Assembly: GCA_019186965.1 (NCBI GenBank)
Contig: JABARV010000002.1
Coordinates: 316,737 to 380,736 of the forward strand
DNA length: 64,000 bases
Reading direction: 5' to 3'
Source of the DNA: Turneriella sp.
GTDB lineage: Bacteria; Spirochaetota; Leptospiria; Turneriellales; Turneriellaceae
Positions 1-8,936 of this stretch are shown here, piece by piece. How positions within the stretch are numbered: position 1 is the first letter of the stretch; every line of letters starts with the position of its first letter. Below the pieces are notes generated by a model. That model did no database searches, had not been told where the DNA came from, and worked only from the letters and a program-made list of their open reading frames with translations. The position numbers and the translations under genes are program-made.

Positions 1-94
1 GTTATGGGATTGATATTTCACGCACTAATCTTTCCAACCGCCGGGCTGTTAGCCCGAACGGCCGACTAGGTCGGCTCTGACGACTGACAGCTGG

Positions 95-1121
95 CAGATT
101 CAATTTTACGAACAGTACGATCGACTGGAGGAGCTTTTCTGGCAGGATTTACTTGCAGAGAAAGTCATCCTCGCCGACGTTCAGTGAGCGAAGCGAGCTG
201 CGCCTCTTGGCAAACCCCGTTGCAGGTTCTTAATGAAAAAGACCGAACGAATACGCAGAAGTCGTGGATGTTGGCGTTCGCGGCTGAGAGGATTCGATTT
301 TTTCAGTATCGAGAAACTCGAGCCGCAGGATTTCTTGCGGAACGCCTCCGCGGCTATGCAGGAACTCTGGCGAGCGACGGCTATAAGAGTTACGACACTC
401 TATGCAACGATTTACAGATCGCACACTCCGCATGTTGGCAGGGCGGTCACCACATCCATGTGGCCGCCTGCTCTGCGGACATCGTCGTCTGCGCCGACCC
501 GTTGCAGTCCGCGGAGGGAACACGCGCCGCAAGTTTGTCGAAGTCATGAAGCTCACGAAGGGCGAGTCTTTTACGTCGCTGATTGTCGAAGAAATCCGTA
601 AACTCTATGCGATCGAAGCGCGCTCAAGGGAAAAAGTATATCCGCCGGACAAAATTCAAGAAACGCGAAACGAGTATTCGACAAAGATCGTTGATCGCAT
701 TTTCGAACGGCTGAAATCGAAACGTGACCAGATCCCGGAAAGGCAGCCTTTGGGCGAAGCGATCCGGTACGCCCAAAGGCAGGAAACGAAGCTGCGCGTG
801 TTTCTGACGAACGGTCATGTGCCGATCGATACGAATGCGGTCGAAAATGCAATCCGGCCATTCGTCGTCGGCAGAAAGAATTGGCTCTTCTCTGGTAGCC
901 CGCGTGGCGCCGATTCGAGTGCTCTGATTTATTCTTTGATTGAAACGGCGAAAGCCAACGATCTGGAGCCTTGGATGTATTTGCGGTATTTATTCGCTAA
1001 GCTGCCGCTATGCAAGAGCGACGACGAAATGCGCGCTCTATTGCCGCATCGAGTCGAAAGGGCTACCGTCGAGAATTTTGATCCGAACGCGCATCGCTCC
1101 GGGCTCCGCGCAGTTACTTAG
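95..1121 (+). pseudogene. IS66-family transposase, decayed
   Basis: Remnant of an IS66 (DDE) transposase. Pieces of the family can be read in order but in different frames. A short piece ends in VILADVQ near 189, where the family has VLHADET. Then comes PLQVLNEKDR through LASDGYKSYD (about 210-400), then TRRKFVEV (from 518). The C-terminal part has the hallmark AIRPFVVGRKNW and SGSPRGADSSALIYSLIETA. The frame is broken after HSACW at about 438, where roughly 80 bp carrying a hairpin (444-468) separate HSACW from RRKF, which are adjacent in intact family members. A stop also follows the ADVQ piece. The reading frame is therefore dead, although the C-terminal 190 residues look well preserved. 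It lies left of the first cassette of the island. Confidence 0.85.
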
Positions 1122-1306
1122 ACGGTTACCGCCAACGATCTGGAACCATGGATGTACTTACGGTATCTGTTCGCTAAGCTGCCGCTATGCCAGAGCGACG
1201 ACGAAATGCGCGCTCTATTGCCGCATCGAGTCGAAAGGGCTACCGTCGAGAATTTTGATCCGAGCGCGCATCGCTCCGGGCTCCGCGCGGTTGCTTAGAC
1301 GGTTAC
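954..1306 (+). repeat. Two tandem copies of the IS66 3' end
   Basis: Bases 954-1129 are repeated at 1131-1306 with about ten differences in 176 bp. Most differences are at third codon positions of the transposase frame. The two copies therefore look like ends of two separately evolved IS66 elements joined by recombination, not a fresh duplication. The second copy also supplies the last 12 bases and the stop codon of the convergent DUF262 gene. Confidence 0.85.
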
Positions 1307-3490
1307 TTTATCTTCGAGAAATTGCCAGGAGTCTAGGGCCAAACTCTCATACAAAACCTTATACAAGTGGACTCGTCTGGCATTCACCGCGTTGCTGAAT
1401 GCATCGATTCTTGATTTCTTATCCCAAGATCTGTCGGAGTGCCATGGAACTTCCGCCGCCATAGATTCTTTCTTCTTGGTATGGCATGCAGTCTCCCAAT
1501 TCTTCAAAATCTCAGGATCCTCGGGTATTGCACTGGCTTGCCTAATTTCACCAATTGTCTTGAAACCAAATGGTTTGCTAGTAAGGTATGAGAGATCTTT
1601 TCCGAATGGGACTGTATCCGGTATAGAATCTTGAGAATCTCCAAGTATAAACTTTCGCCACAAATTGTCAGCTTGATCAGATCGATTCAGATGCTTCGGC
1701 CATAGTCGATAGTTACCTACACATTCCACTAAAAATGCTCTGATAGTTTGAAAATCCTCGTGGGCACTTGGCATATCCCCCCGTTGGTTGAAGCAATCCG
1801 CTGCAATTATGTGATCCCAATCGAATGGCAAGTCCTCTTGCGTGTGATAAAGTGTTGGGTCATAATTTGGATACCACTTATGTAGGTAATACCGCTGATT
1901 CCAAGTTGCGAGATTATGTTCATTGCGGTCGAGTACGCTGGTTCGTTGTCTCGTTTTCCAATTTTTAGCTTCAGTCTCGAATTCTGTTACCGTGTGGAAT
2001 CGTAGTTGTTTGCAGTATTGAGATCTCTCTCGGAGTTCACGTAGAATCTGCTTGCCTGGGAATATTTCGGACTGCGAAACCATAGCAACTTGAAATGGAA
2101 TGGTGAAATAGTCATGCACAACGCGAGTCGTCGTCAGGTGAAAATGATCTAGGAGTGCGTACCGAAGCAGCTCGAGTCGCGACTTTTGCCACACTTCTCC
2201 TTTCAGCTGACGAGTATCGATTGTGCTAAGCCAAGCTGTTGCCGTATGCCAAACGCGTTCACTGAGTTCTGCCAGCATTTGGATTGGAAATCCAACATCA
2301 TCGATATCATTCGTAGGATCATAACACAGCAGTTTCTTAGCTAGTCTGAGATTATTGTGGTACTGAGAGCTCTCTTCATTAACAGGCACTTCCAGTTGTT
2401 TTTTTAAGTTCTTCAAGAAAATAGTTTCTTCGGGTTCATCCGGTTTCACGAGCGTCCGGAAACTGGCCGCAGTAAGATTGATCAAGTCGCTATGGTCGAC
2501 CGACTCGGTTTTCGCAACGGCAATCCGAGCCACGTTGTGAACGATTTTTGTGGCAGACAGAACTTTGCCAGTCTCACTGTCTCTGTGTATGTCCCAAACC
2601 AAATTATGCGCCTCTGGCCAGACCATCTTGAGGCCTGCGAAAAATAGATCTTCTTGCGACATTGAGACGCCTTGTGAGTTAATTCGTAGAAACGCCTCCC
2701 CTAGATCCTCAATTCCATCGAGTTTGTTAATTCGAAAAACGGGCGTCTTAAAATTCATGATTTTCGTGCAGAGATCCACCAAGCTCTGCATATCAATTGA
2801 GGGTAGTCTGGAGCGGGTGCTGTTCGGTAGCCACTTGGGTACTATTGAGTCTATATTTTTCAGATCATTCGCAGCAAACAATTTCAATAAAGCCGCTAGC
2901 GAAACCGGAAGAGTTGCTTTAGCAGGCCATGTGTGATCCAATATATCGGACGTACTTCTGTCAATATCCTCCGAGAGTCCCAAACTCTTGAGCGCTTTGA
3001 CGATTGCTCCCTTTGGAGCACCGTGTCCCCATGGATGGACTATGGTCGTTAAGTAGATGTCGTAAGATCCTTTAGTATCCTTATTCTGCTCCAAATCAAT
3101 CCAAAGCCTTGATATGTCCTCTGGTTTCCATTCCCTGAACCCCATTGAAATCGCGATAATACGTTGCTGTCCATCAATAATCAGGTATTTTATGGTATCT
3201 GTCGTTGGGATTAATGGACTCGGGGCTACGGATACTCCTTGCGATTCCACATCTTTACACTGGGCGTCCTTGTAATCTTTTGCTTCAGCAAACAAGAAAG
3301 TGCCAACAGGAAATCCGCGAATCAGTGAATCCCACAGGAGTTGAATCCGACTTTCATTCCAAGCCGCATCGCGTTGAAATGCCGGGAGCTTTAAGCAGCC
3401 ATGAGCAGATAAGACCTCCTTTGCCAGACTGCCAACCGATACTACACCGAGGTCACCCTCGCTAAATAATGCTGAGAATTCTTCAGTCAT
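1295..3490 (-). CDS. GmrSD-like DUF262 / HNH (DUF1524-like) protein
   Basis: A 731-residue protein with the two-part layout of GmrSD-type modification-dependent (type IV) restriction enzymes. The N-terminal DUF262 domain shows LPAFQRDAAW (35-44) and the DGQQR nucleotide-site motif (106-110). The C-terminal part contains a DWDHI motif near residue 558, followed by an asparagine-containing GNYRLWP stretch, which fits the DUF1524/HNH nuclease pattern. Family knowledge: such proteins hydrolyse NTP and cleave modified foreign DNA. A role here in phage or plasmid defence is inferred. A strong ribosome site (AAGGAGGT) precedes the ATG. It is the last gene of an apparent minus-strand operon, 44 bp behind two small SSB genes. 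Its stop lies inside the IS66 repeat, so the natural C-terminus may have been altered. Confidence 0.8.
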   Translation of the reverse strand: MTEEFSALFSEGDLGVVSVGSLAKEVLSAHGCLKLPAFQRDAAWNESRIQLLWDSLIRGFPVGTFLFAEAKDYKDAQCKDVESQGVSVAPSPLIPTTDTIKYLIIDGQQRIIAISMGFREWKPEDISRLWIDLEQNKDTKGSYDIYLTTIVHPWGHGAPKGAIVKALKSLGLSEDIDRSTSDILDHTWPAKATLPVSLAALLKLFAANDLKNIDSIVPKWLPNSTRSRLPSIDMQSLVDLCTKIMNFKTPVFRINKLDGIEDLGEAFLRINSQGVSMSQEDLFFAGLKMVWPEAHNLVWDIHRDSETGKVLSATKIVHNVARIAVAKTESVDHSDLINLTAASFRTLVKPDEPEETIFLKNLKKQLEVPVNEESSQYHNNLRLAKKLLCYDPTNDIDDVGFPIQMLAELSERVWHTATAWLSTIDTRQLKGEVWQKSRLELLRYALLDHFHLTTTRVVHDYFTIPFQVAMVSQSEIFPGKQILRELRERSQYCKQLRFHTVTEFETEAKNWKTRQRTSVLDRNEHNLATWNQRYYLHKWYPNYDPTLYHTQEDLPFDWDHIIAADCFNQRGDMPSAHEDFQTIRAFLVECVGNYRLWPKHLNRSDQADNLWRKFILGDSQDSIPDTVPFGKDLSYLTSKPFGFKTIGEIRQASAIPEDPEILKNWETACHTKKKESMAAEVPWHSDRSWDKKSRIDAFSNAVNARRVHLYKVLYESLALDSWQFLEDKVTV

Positions 3491-3534
3491 GTAGTTACCT
3501 CCTTGTATGCAACATTAACCTTTAGCCGAAGCGG

Positions 3535-3849
3535 TTAACCCGTCGCCCTCGCCCCAAAATCAAACTGCTCCATGACAATACCGACGTCAAATACTGTTTT
3601 GCCATTTTCATCCTGATATGTGTGTTGCTCTAACCTGCCAGTAATAAAGAGTTCGGTGCCAGTTTTACTATTTTCGGCTACAATTCGACCCAGCTTGCCC
3701 CAAGCCACTACTCGGTAAAAGCCCGTTTCTTTGTTCGTGCCAAAGAATACGTCATTTGCGATAAAAATCGTGCATTTAAAATTATTGTTCTCCAATTCTT
3801 GTATTTCGGGCTCTCTTATAAGTCTGCCGTTAATCATTACTTTGTTCAT
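3535..3849 (-). CDS. ssb: Small single-stranded DNA-binding protein (copy 2)
   Basis: About 104 residues of SSB OB-fold: MNKVMINGRLIREPEIQE at the start, then FYRVVAWGKLGRIVAEN and FITGRLEQHTYQDENGK, the usual SSB signature order. It stops right after the OB fold, so the glycine-rich linker and acidic C-terminal tip that recruit repair proteins are absent. The ATG at 3849 is preferred over an upstream in-frame start at 3876 because it gives the standard SSB N-terminus MNKV, as in the neighbouring copy. It lies between its paralogue (53 bp upstream) and the DUF262 gene (44 bp downstream) on the same strand. Confidence 0.85.
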   Translation of the reverse strand: MNKVMINGRLIREPEIQELENNNFKCTIFIANDVFFGTNKETGFYRVVAWGKLGRIVAENSKTGTELFITGRLEQHTYQDENGKTVFDVGIVMEQFDFGARATG

Positions 3850-3902
3850 GATTTGCTCAATAGTCAGGGAAACCACTGTAACAGCGGCTCCCCTGATTGG
3901 TT

Positions 3903-4244
3903 TTACATCCGGATAGCCTCGCCTGCACCGATCGCTTGCCGATTACCGCTGAAATTAAATTCATCAACCACAATCTCATTATCATAGACCAATTTCCCAT
4001 TTTCATCTTCATACCGATTCTGTTCGAGATGACCCGTGACAAAGATTTCCACACCAGTCTTGAAATGCTGAGCGATTAGCTCAGCTTTTTTGCCCCATGC
4101 TGTTACCTTGTAAAAGCCGGTGGACTTTTCCGAGCCATAATAAACATCATTGGCGACAAAGATCGTGCACCTTTTGACATCGTTCTCAAATTTTTTGAAA
4201 TAAGGGTCAGTCGTAAGACGCCCTGAAAGACATACCTTGTTCAT
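3903..4244 (-). CDS. ssb: Small single-stranded DNA-binding protein (copy 1)
   Basis: A 113-residue SSB OB-fold protein (MNKVCLSGRLTTDPYFK, then FYKVTAWGKKAELIAQ, then FVTGHLEQNRYEDENGK). It is clearly a paralogue of the next gene but well diverged from it, so the duplication is old. It lacks the acidic C-terminal tip. A ribosome site AGGAAGGT sits a few bases before the ATG. It is the first gene of the SSB-SSB-DUF262 run and is probably read from the promoter at 4328-4355. A housekeeping SSB is normally longer and sits elsewhere, so these are accessory copies. Confidence 0.88.
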   Translation of the reverse strand: MNKVCLSGRLTTDPYFKKFENDVKRCTIFVANDVYYGSEKSTGFYKVTAWGKKAELIAQHFKTGVEIFVTGHLEQNRYEDENGKLVYDNEIVVDEFNFSGNRQAIGAGEAIRM

Positions 4245-4327
4245 AGTTTTTACCTTCCTATACTTAAAATCTTCTAACCACAGAACCCTGACTTCACTGC
4301 AAAATCAGTATGTCCGCGGCTGCGCTG

Positions 4328-4355
4328 AATATACTAAGAAAATCAGAAGCGGCAA
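4328..4355 (-). promoter_or_regulatory. Candidate sigma-70 promoter for the SSB/DUF262 operon
   Basis: On the minus strand a TTGCCG box and a TATATT box are separated by 16 bp, about 85 bp upstream of the first SSB start. This is a plausible cassette-borne promoter, based on pattern alone. Confidence 0.45.
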
Positions 4356-4457
4356 AATAAAATATACTTTCTAAAGATCATTGGAATTTAATTTCTTAAC
4401 CTCAGCTCTTAGCCCGACACGGATGTCGGGCATAAATCTTGCGGGCAAGGCATGTTC

Positions 4458-4818
4458 GCCCAACGCGGAATTTACCTGACGTTTGGTGACGCAAGTGTCA
4501 TTAATTCAGCCTGTAAAGTCATTTTGCGTCACCAAATGTGCCCGAAGCGCCTCCCTGAGGAGCACAAAACAAACGTCCCGCTTGTGCGACGAAGGCATCT
4601 TTGGCGCGTAGGGCCGTGACCGAAACGATTGCGCAGCAATCGTGAGGTCTCCGTCTTCGGTGCACGCGCGACGAGTCTTCGCGACCAAAGCGATTTCACA
4701 GAAATCGCGAGGTCTCTGTCCTCAGAGTCTCCGTCTTCGGCCATTGGCCTGGCGGCCACCGGCCTGACAGGTGGAGCCACGGCACCGCAGGGAGCGCAGC
4801 AGGTAAATTTTGTTCTGC
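4458..4818 (+). repeat. attC-like recombination element A (361 bp)
   Basis: Layout, left to right: inverse core GCCCAAC (4458-4464), 5-nt spacer, L'' arm ATTTACCTG (4470-4478), a perfect 13-bp stem (4482-4494 with 4524-4536), a second hairpin around a conserved CGTCCCG (4562-4587), several further short stems (for example ACGATTGC/GCAATCGT near 4624-4642), L' arm CAGGTAAAT (4800-4808), 3-nt spacer and core GTTCTGC (4812-4818). GCCCAAC fits the integron inverse-core consensus RYYYAAC. A hairpin with a CGGA loop (4413-4430) flanks the left side. It is nearly identical inside to element C. A length of 361 bp is far beyond the usual attC range, so the assignment rests on architecture and on end pairing with neighbouring elements. 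Confidence 0.65.
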
Positions 4819-4949
4819 GACGTGACTTAAGATAATGGCGGCCGGAGCCACGGATGGCGAAGGCTGGCTTCAACATCTTCAGCCGAATTATGACGTTTTT
4901 CTGCTCTGGAGGAGGTAAGAAGCCGATAATTTATGTAGGGTCTAAGTCA

Positions 4950-5753
4950 ATGAGTAAGAGTCAAGCAAATCGCCTCAGAAAGCAGCATATCAAATCCGGT
5001 GGTGGGGGCGGTACATTCGGAAAAGCAGCTAAAAAACATGATTCGGCCGTTAGCCGTGCAACTGAGATCGTTTTCGAACATTTGAAAACTGTTTTTCCAG
5101 AATTTAAGTTCAGACATCGTTCTGAGATTGAGAAGAAGGAAATTAATAAAGCCTTAAAAACCGTCGATAAGAGACTTGGAAAAACACTGTTTGTAGCCGA
5201 GGCGAGGATCAAACCAGATGGAGGGGTTATTGAAGTCCAGGATACGGCTAAGAAATGGCGTATTGTCTTAGTCGCGGAGGCAAAGCATCAGGGAAAGGAT
5301 GTCGATAACTTGAAGGCTGGCTTAAAAGTTGGCAAGAATGAAGATCAAGATTTAATGGTTGCTGGCAATGCCATAGAACGGGTACATAAGAATATTCAGG
5401 AAATTCGAAATATGATGCTCCACGAGAAACATTTTCCATACATGGTATTTTTGCAAGGTTCAAATTTTGCAACTGAGCGCCTTGTAGTAAAAACCCCGGA
5501 CGGGCGAAGAGTGGAAATTCTGCCCAACGCTGGCGCAATGAATAGAATTGATAGAGTTACTGCAGCAAGCTACAGTATGCCCATAAATACGAACTGCTGC
5601 AAAAATATCGAAGTCGCCCTTGGTCAAAGCCGAGTGCTTCTTCAAGCTGTTTCAATCTATGCACGCTGCGCACCATGGAAGCAGGATGAAATGGTTAAAG
5701 AGATGCTTAACGTCACCGAAACTGCACTCGATGTTTTATGGGATCAACTATGA
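4950..5753 (+). CDS. EcoRI/RsrI-type restriction endonuclease
   Basis: Clear homologue of EcoRI and RsrI over its whole length: 267 residues against 277 in EcoRI. The PD-(D/E)XK centre is intact, with IKPDGG giving D90 and LVAEAKHQGKD giving E110 and K112. EcoRI uses D91, E111 and K113. The DNA-contact region AGNAIERVHKN and the YSMPINTN stretch also match EcoRI. Predicted action: a homodimer cutting double-stranded DNA at GAATTC; the specificity is inference from the conserved recognition residues. The start at 4950 (MSKSQANRLRKQH) aligns with the EcoRI N-terminus; an in-frame extension back to 4854 has no counterpart. It faces its methyltransferase, leaving 44 bp between the stops. It lies in cassette 2, 132 bp after element A. 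Confidence 0.92.
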   Translation: MSKSQANRLRKQHIKSGGGGGTFGKAAKKHDSAVSRATEIVFEHLKTVFPEFKFRHRSEIEKKEINKALKTVDKRLGKTLFVAEARIKPDGGVIEVQDTAKKWRIVLVAEAKHQGKDVDNLKAGLKVGKNEDQDLMVAGNAIERVHKNIQEIRNMMLHEKHFPYMVFLQGSNFATERLVVKTPDGRRVEILPNAGAMNRIDRVTAASYSMPINTNCCKNIEVALGQSRVLLQAVSIYARCAPWKQDEMVKEMLNVTETALDVLWDQL

Positions 5754-5797
5754 CAATTCGGCAAAATACCACAGAAATCGCCAATCTTGTTTTGAAC

Positions 5798-6760
5798 TCA
5801 GGCGATTTCTCTATCTGAATTAGGGGCGGTTTCTTTCAAAAAACTCAAGAACTCATTTAGTTGCACATTCTTGACAATTTCGTGAGGTACACCAAAGAAA
5901 TCAGAATTGATCTTGGTAACGTGGGCGTTGAAATATTCAATAAATTTTGCATCATTGTCGACAAGGATCGAGTTTCGGCCCTCTTCGATGCAGACGCGGC
6001 CAGTCGTTCCAGAACCAGCAAAAAAATCCAGAACGATTGACCCAGGGTAGGATAAAGCCTTCACAAACCTTCGGATAATCTCCAAAGGCTTCTGCGTTGG
6101 ATGGCCAACGCGCTCATACGAATTAGCATTAAGTCGCCCTATTTCCCAAACATTGGTTGGATTCTTACCTTTTTCAAGACTTAAGGGATTAAGTCGCTTG
6201 TCCCGACTATAGAGCTTCTTTGTTTCCTCGTCGAAAGGAATTCTAACGGCATCCAAGTCGAAATAATATTTATTCGTTTTTGATAGCCATATTGCCTCTT
6301 CGTGACGGTTCGCAAAGAACCGGTGAGCGCTCATGCCATTGCGATAATACCAAATTACAAGATTCACAAACCTCAGCTCGGTACTATGTCGAGTATAGTG
6401 CATTATTTCCAGAAGATCGCCCTTTTTCAAGTCCTGGTACTGGAAGCCGCCAAAAATCACACAACTTCCTGTGTCCGCCAATATTCGAAAAATTTCGTCT
6501 AACCATTGCCGAGCCCATTCAAGATAGTTGGCAAATGTGTCCCAAGTGGCCAAATCCAAATTATATGGCGGGTCTATCAGAATTAGCTGGATGGAGGAAT
6601 CTGGGATGGTCTTTAAGAATGGAATAGAATCTTCTATGAAAACACCGTGATAGGTTTTTTTGGGTATTTCAAAGGACACACTGCTAGAGTGGGCCGCGCC
6701 CTCTTTTTTAAGGCGGTTCATGGTAAAATGCGCGGAATTAAAATGCGATCTGTTTGCCAT
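5798..6760 (-). CDS. M.RsrI-type adenine-N6 DNA methyltransferase
   Basis: A 320-residue beta-class DNA methyltransferase very similar in layout to M.RsrI. Catalytic DPPYNL comes first (63-68), a target-recognition region follows (MSAHRFFANRHEEAIW, then LNPLSLEKGKNPTNVWEI), and the S-adenosylmethionine site FFAGSGTTG lies near the C-terminus. The opening MANRSHFNSAHFTMN also matches M.RsrI, which fixes the start at 6760 instead of seven codons upstream. It should methylate the inner adenine of GAATTC and protect the host from the convergent endonuclease. M.EcoRI belongs to a different class, so this pair is RsrI-like rather than EcoRI-like. Both genes sit inside cassette 2 between elements A and B. 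Confidence 0.93.
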   Translation of the reverse strand: MANRSHFNSAHFTMNRLKKEGAAHSSSVSFEIPKKTYHGVFIEDSIPFLKTIPDSSIQLILIDPPYNLDLATWDTFANYLEWARQWLDEIFRILADTGSCVIFGGFQYQDLKKGDLLEIMHYTRHSTELRFVNLVIWYYRNGMSAHRFFANRHEEAIWLSKTNKYYFDLDAVRIPFDEETKKLYSRDKRLNPLSLEKGKNPTNVWEIGRLNANSYERVGHPTQKPLEIIRRFVKALSYPGSIVLDFFAGSGTTGRVCIEEGRNSILVDNDAKFIEYFNAHVTKINSDFFGVPHEIVKNVQLNEFLSFLKETAPNSDREIA

Positions 6761-6954
6761 CGGATTTACCAGCCCTTGCACAGTATGCTAACAGGCACCG
6801 CGACGGTCAAGACGTATCTGCATTATGTCACCTAGAGCGCATACCCAGCAAAGCCTGCGCAGGTAGCTACCAATTCACATGTTCAAAAAATTATCTCTGA
6901 AGGAACCCCGACAAGGATGTCGGGGGGTACGCCTCAAATTTTTTAAGTCATGTC

Positions 6955-7176
6955 GCACAACGTTGGATTTACAAGAAGTTGATGACGCGCTGCACTATAA
7001 AAGCAGGCCTTTTTCGTAAGCCGCATATTTGCGCGTCATCAATTTGCCGAACCCACAGCGTTGCGCCCGACCAAACAAACGTCCCGTTTGTCGGGCGTCA
7101 ACGACTCTTGGCGACCGAGGCCGAGGACGCGACCCAACGGAGTGGTCGTGCGCGCAGCTTGTAAATCTTGTTGTCT
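6955..7176 (+). repeat. attC-like recombination element B (222 bp)
   Basis: Inverse core GCACAAC (6955-6961), 5-nt spacer, L'' ATTTACAAG (6967-6975), perfect 12-bp stem (6979-6990 with 7031-7042), hairpin with stem CGCCCGAC/GTCGGGCG (7064-7071, 7090-7097) and inner CAAACG/CGTTTG around TCC, L' CTTGTAAAT (7158-7166), 3-nt spacer, core GTTGTCT (7170-7176). The inner stem differs from elements C and D (CAAGCG/CGCTTG) by a compensating change. A GC-rich hairpin with an AGGA loop (6906-6925) flanks the left side. Together with these flanks it accounts for most of the gene-free stretch 6761-7329. Confidence 0.65.
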
Positions 7177-7329
7177 GAAGTAATTGCGCCTGTGAGCCTG
7201 ACCACGGATGGCCGGGCGAAAACGGAAAAATGCCCAGAACTTCTCATTCTAACACCTCTAAGAACAGGCTTTACGGCCCAGAGATTATAGGTACCGTATG
7301 TCCCTGCGGGGATTAATTTCTTACTTACT

Positions 7330-7842
7330 TCAAGGAAAACTATATTTGGCGCGACCCGTAAAAGTTATGATTATTGCCGTATCACCAAAGTACGTGCCCC
7401 GCCGATCCAAGTTTTCATATTGCCGCGTCGCTTCAAAATCCACGACGCCTGCTCCTCTTGTTGAATCATCGGGGCAAGTGAAAGCAGGATATGTTGAAAA
7501 GCTGCATTGCAATGTTGTCCCCATTGATGCTGCGTTAGGGGTTACGCGGATGAAGCCTTGATAGGGACCGCTAGGCTCCTGTACTTCGAGTTGCGGCAAT
7601 GCGATATTTTTCGGTGAAGCCACGACGGGATTGCAGGGTTTCTCGGCAAATGTCATCTGGGCTGAGAGATTATTCCAGATTTTTGATGTGCCACCGGAAA
7701 ACGGATAAGTATAATAACTGAGGCTCGAACTACCCGTCTTTTCGTATTGTATCGTATATTGATTCTCGCATACCTTGCCCTCATCCCCAACAGACATGCA
7801 GCCGGCAATGGGAATTATTAGAATCCAGGCCTTTATCATCAT
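7330..7842 (-). CDS. Putative lipoprotein, unknown function
   Basis: 170 residues. A short hydrophobic leader ends in the lipobox-like IPIAGC, so it is probably lipidated at Cys15 and attached to a membrane. The mature part is polar, with four further cysteines (in GKVCENQ, KPCNP, LQCSF and FTCPD) that could pair as disulfides. No family is recognised. It is the last gene of a five-gene minus-strand cluster of envelope proteins (11571 down to 7330), 15 bp behind the outer-membrane-like gene. Gene arrangement suggests a joint envelope role, which cannot be specified. Confidence 0.7.
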   Translation of the reverse strand: MMIKAWILIIPIAGCMSVGDEGKVCENQYTIQYEKTGSSSLSYYTYPFSGGTSKIWNNLSAQMTFAEKPCNPVVASPKNIALPQLEVQEPSGPYQGFIRVTPNAASMGTTLQCSFSTYPAFTCPDDSTRGAGVVDFEATRQYENLDRRGTYFGDTAIIITFTGRAKYSFP

Positions 7843-7857
7843 TACCTCCTTAAGTTC

Positions 7858-8898
7858 TTACATGGCCGTGCCCAGCTCGAAAATAAATCCTCTTTCATTT
7901 CCGTATGACTTTTCATCTTCAATCGATCGTTGAAAATAATAGACCTTCAGGTTACGCACGCGACCCCAAGGTGAGGCTGAGGAGTCTTCTCGGGTACTGA
8001 GACGATCGAACATAAATCCGAATGCGAAACCGGGCGTAAGTCCGCTCGTTAGCTTATCGACACTGACTTTTGCAAAAAGACCGGAGACATTCAAGGATAG
8101 GCCTGCCGATGCGCGGTGCAATTTTTTTTCTGAATTCTCGAACCGGGAAAATAACTGCACATTAAACAGGTCGAACACCTCCCGGTGAAAAAAGCGCCTG
8201 TAGTCAAGATTTATCTCTTCAATGTATCTTTCCGAATCCCTGTTGTAGAGGATATTCAACAGCTGCCTGAAGCCGATGCCGAATTGGCGCAGTAGATTTT
8301 CCTCCCCGCCGATATCCAGATATCCGGAAAAATCGCTTAACAGCGCAAGGTAGATAAAGCCGGCATACTTATAGTTTGCCCTGATATCCGATCGGTTCCC
8401 GTTTGTAATCCCGGCGGCATTCAGATATTGGTCGGGTTGCGCTCCGTTGTAGTAAGAAATTACTCCGCCAGCGTGAAACGATATGATGTCGGAAGTAATC
8501 CCAAAACCTGCAAAGACCGGTAAATCGCCATAGGCATCGTTATAAGCATACCTTTGATAATAACCGCCGGCGCCAATAGAATAATTTAGGCCGCCGCCGC
8601 CGAGGCCGAACAAGGATGAAAACAGGGAAAAATTCTTTTTCAAATCGGGGGTGGCGGTATTGGCATAGCTCAGATTTGCCGTCGAAAATGCGCCTTCCGT
8701 TGGTTTTTGCTCCGGGGTATTCCACAGGAATACCTGAGGCAAAACGGTATGCCGGAAATAAAAATCGAGCACGTCGATTTTTTGATTGCCCAATGCAATG
8801 ATCTCGCGATCCTCCGCTGCGCCAGCATGCAGATGAACCGTAACATGAATATAAAGGGATATTGCAAATGTCCTTTTGATGATTTTTACCCATTTCAT
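7858..8898 (-). CDS. Putative outer-membrane beta-barrel protein
   Basis: 346 residues. The basic N-terminus and hydrophobic stretch (about 6-25) end at HAGAAED, a plausible signal peptidase I site. The rest alternates hydrophobic and polar residues, is rich in Gly, Tyr and Phe, and contains a GLGGGGLNYSIGAGGYYQR segment typical of barrel strands. It has no recognisable enzyme motif. It lies mid-cluster between two lipoprotein genes, with 38 bp to the gene upstream. It may be the surface partner of the adjacent lipoproteins, but that is inferred from position only. Confidence 0.65.
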   Translation of the reverse strand: MKWVKIIKRTFAISLYIHVTVHLHAGAAEDREIIALGNQKIDVLDFYFRHTVLPQVFLWNTPEQKPTEGAFSTANLSYANTATPDLKKNFSLFSSLFGLGGGGLNYSIGAGGYYQRYAYNDAYGDLPVFAGFGITSDIISFHAGGVISYYNGAQPDQYLNAAGITNGNRSDIRANYKYAGFIYLALLSDFSGYLDIGGEENLLRQFGIGFRQLLNILYNRDSERYIEEINLDYRRFFHREVFDLFNVQLFSRFENSEKKLHRASAGLSLNVSGLFAKVSVDKLTSGLTPGFAFGFMFDRLSTREDSSASPWGRVRNLKVYYFQRSIEDEKSYGNERGFIFELGTAM

Positions 8899-8936
8899 AC
8901 CAGTTCTAGGGAGTCGTCGCCTTAAATCGGAGTGCG

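Noticed and set aside
1-95. GGGCTAACAGCC-type motif at about 37-60 (inverted) and again at 18222-18243 as another attC family
   Set aside because: The shared stretch is about 20 nt with simple hairpin symmetry, and no core/inverse-core pairing with a gene unit could be found.
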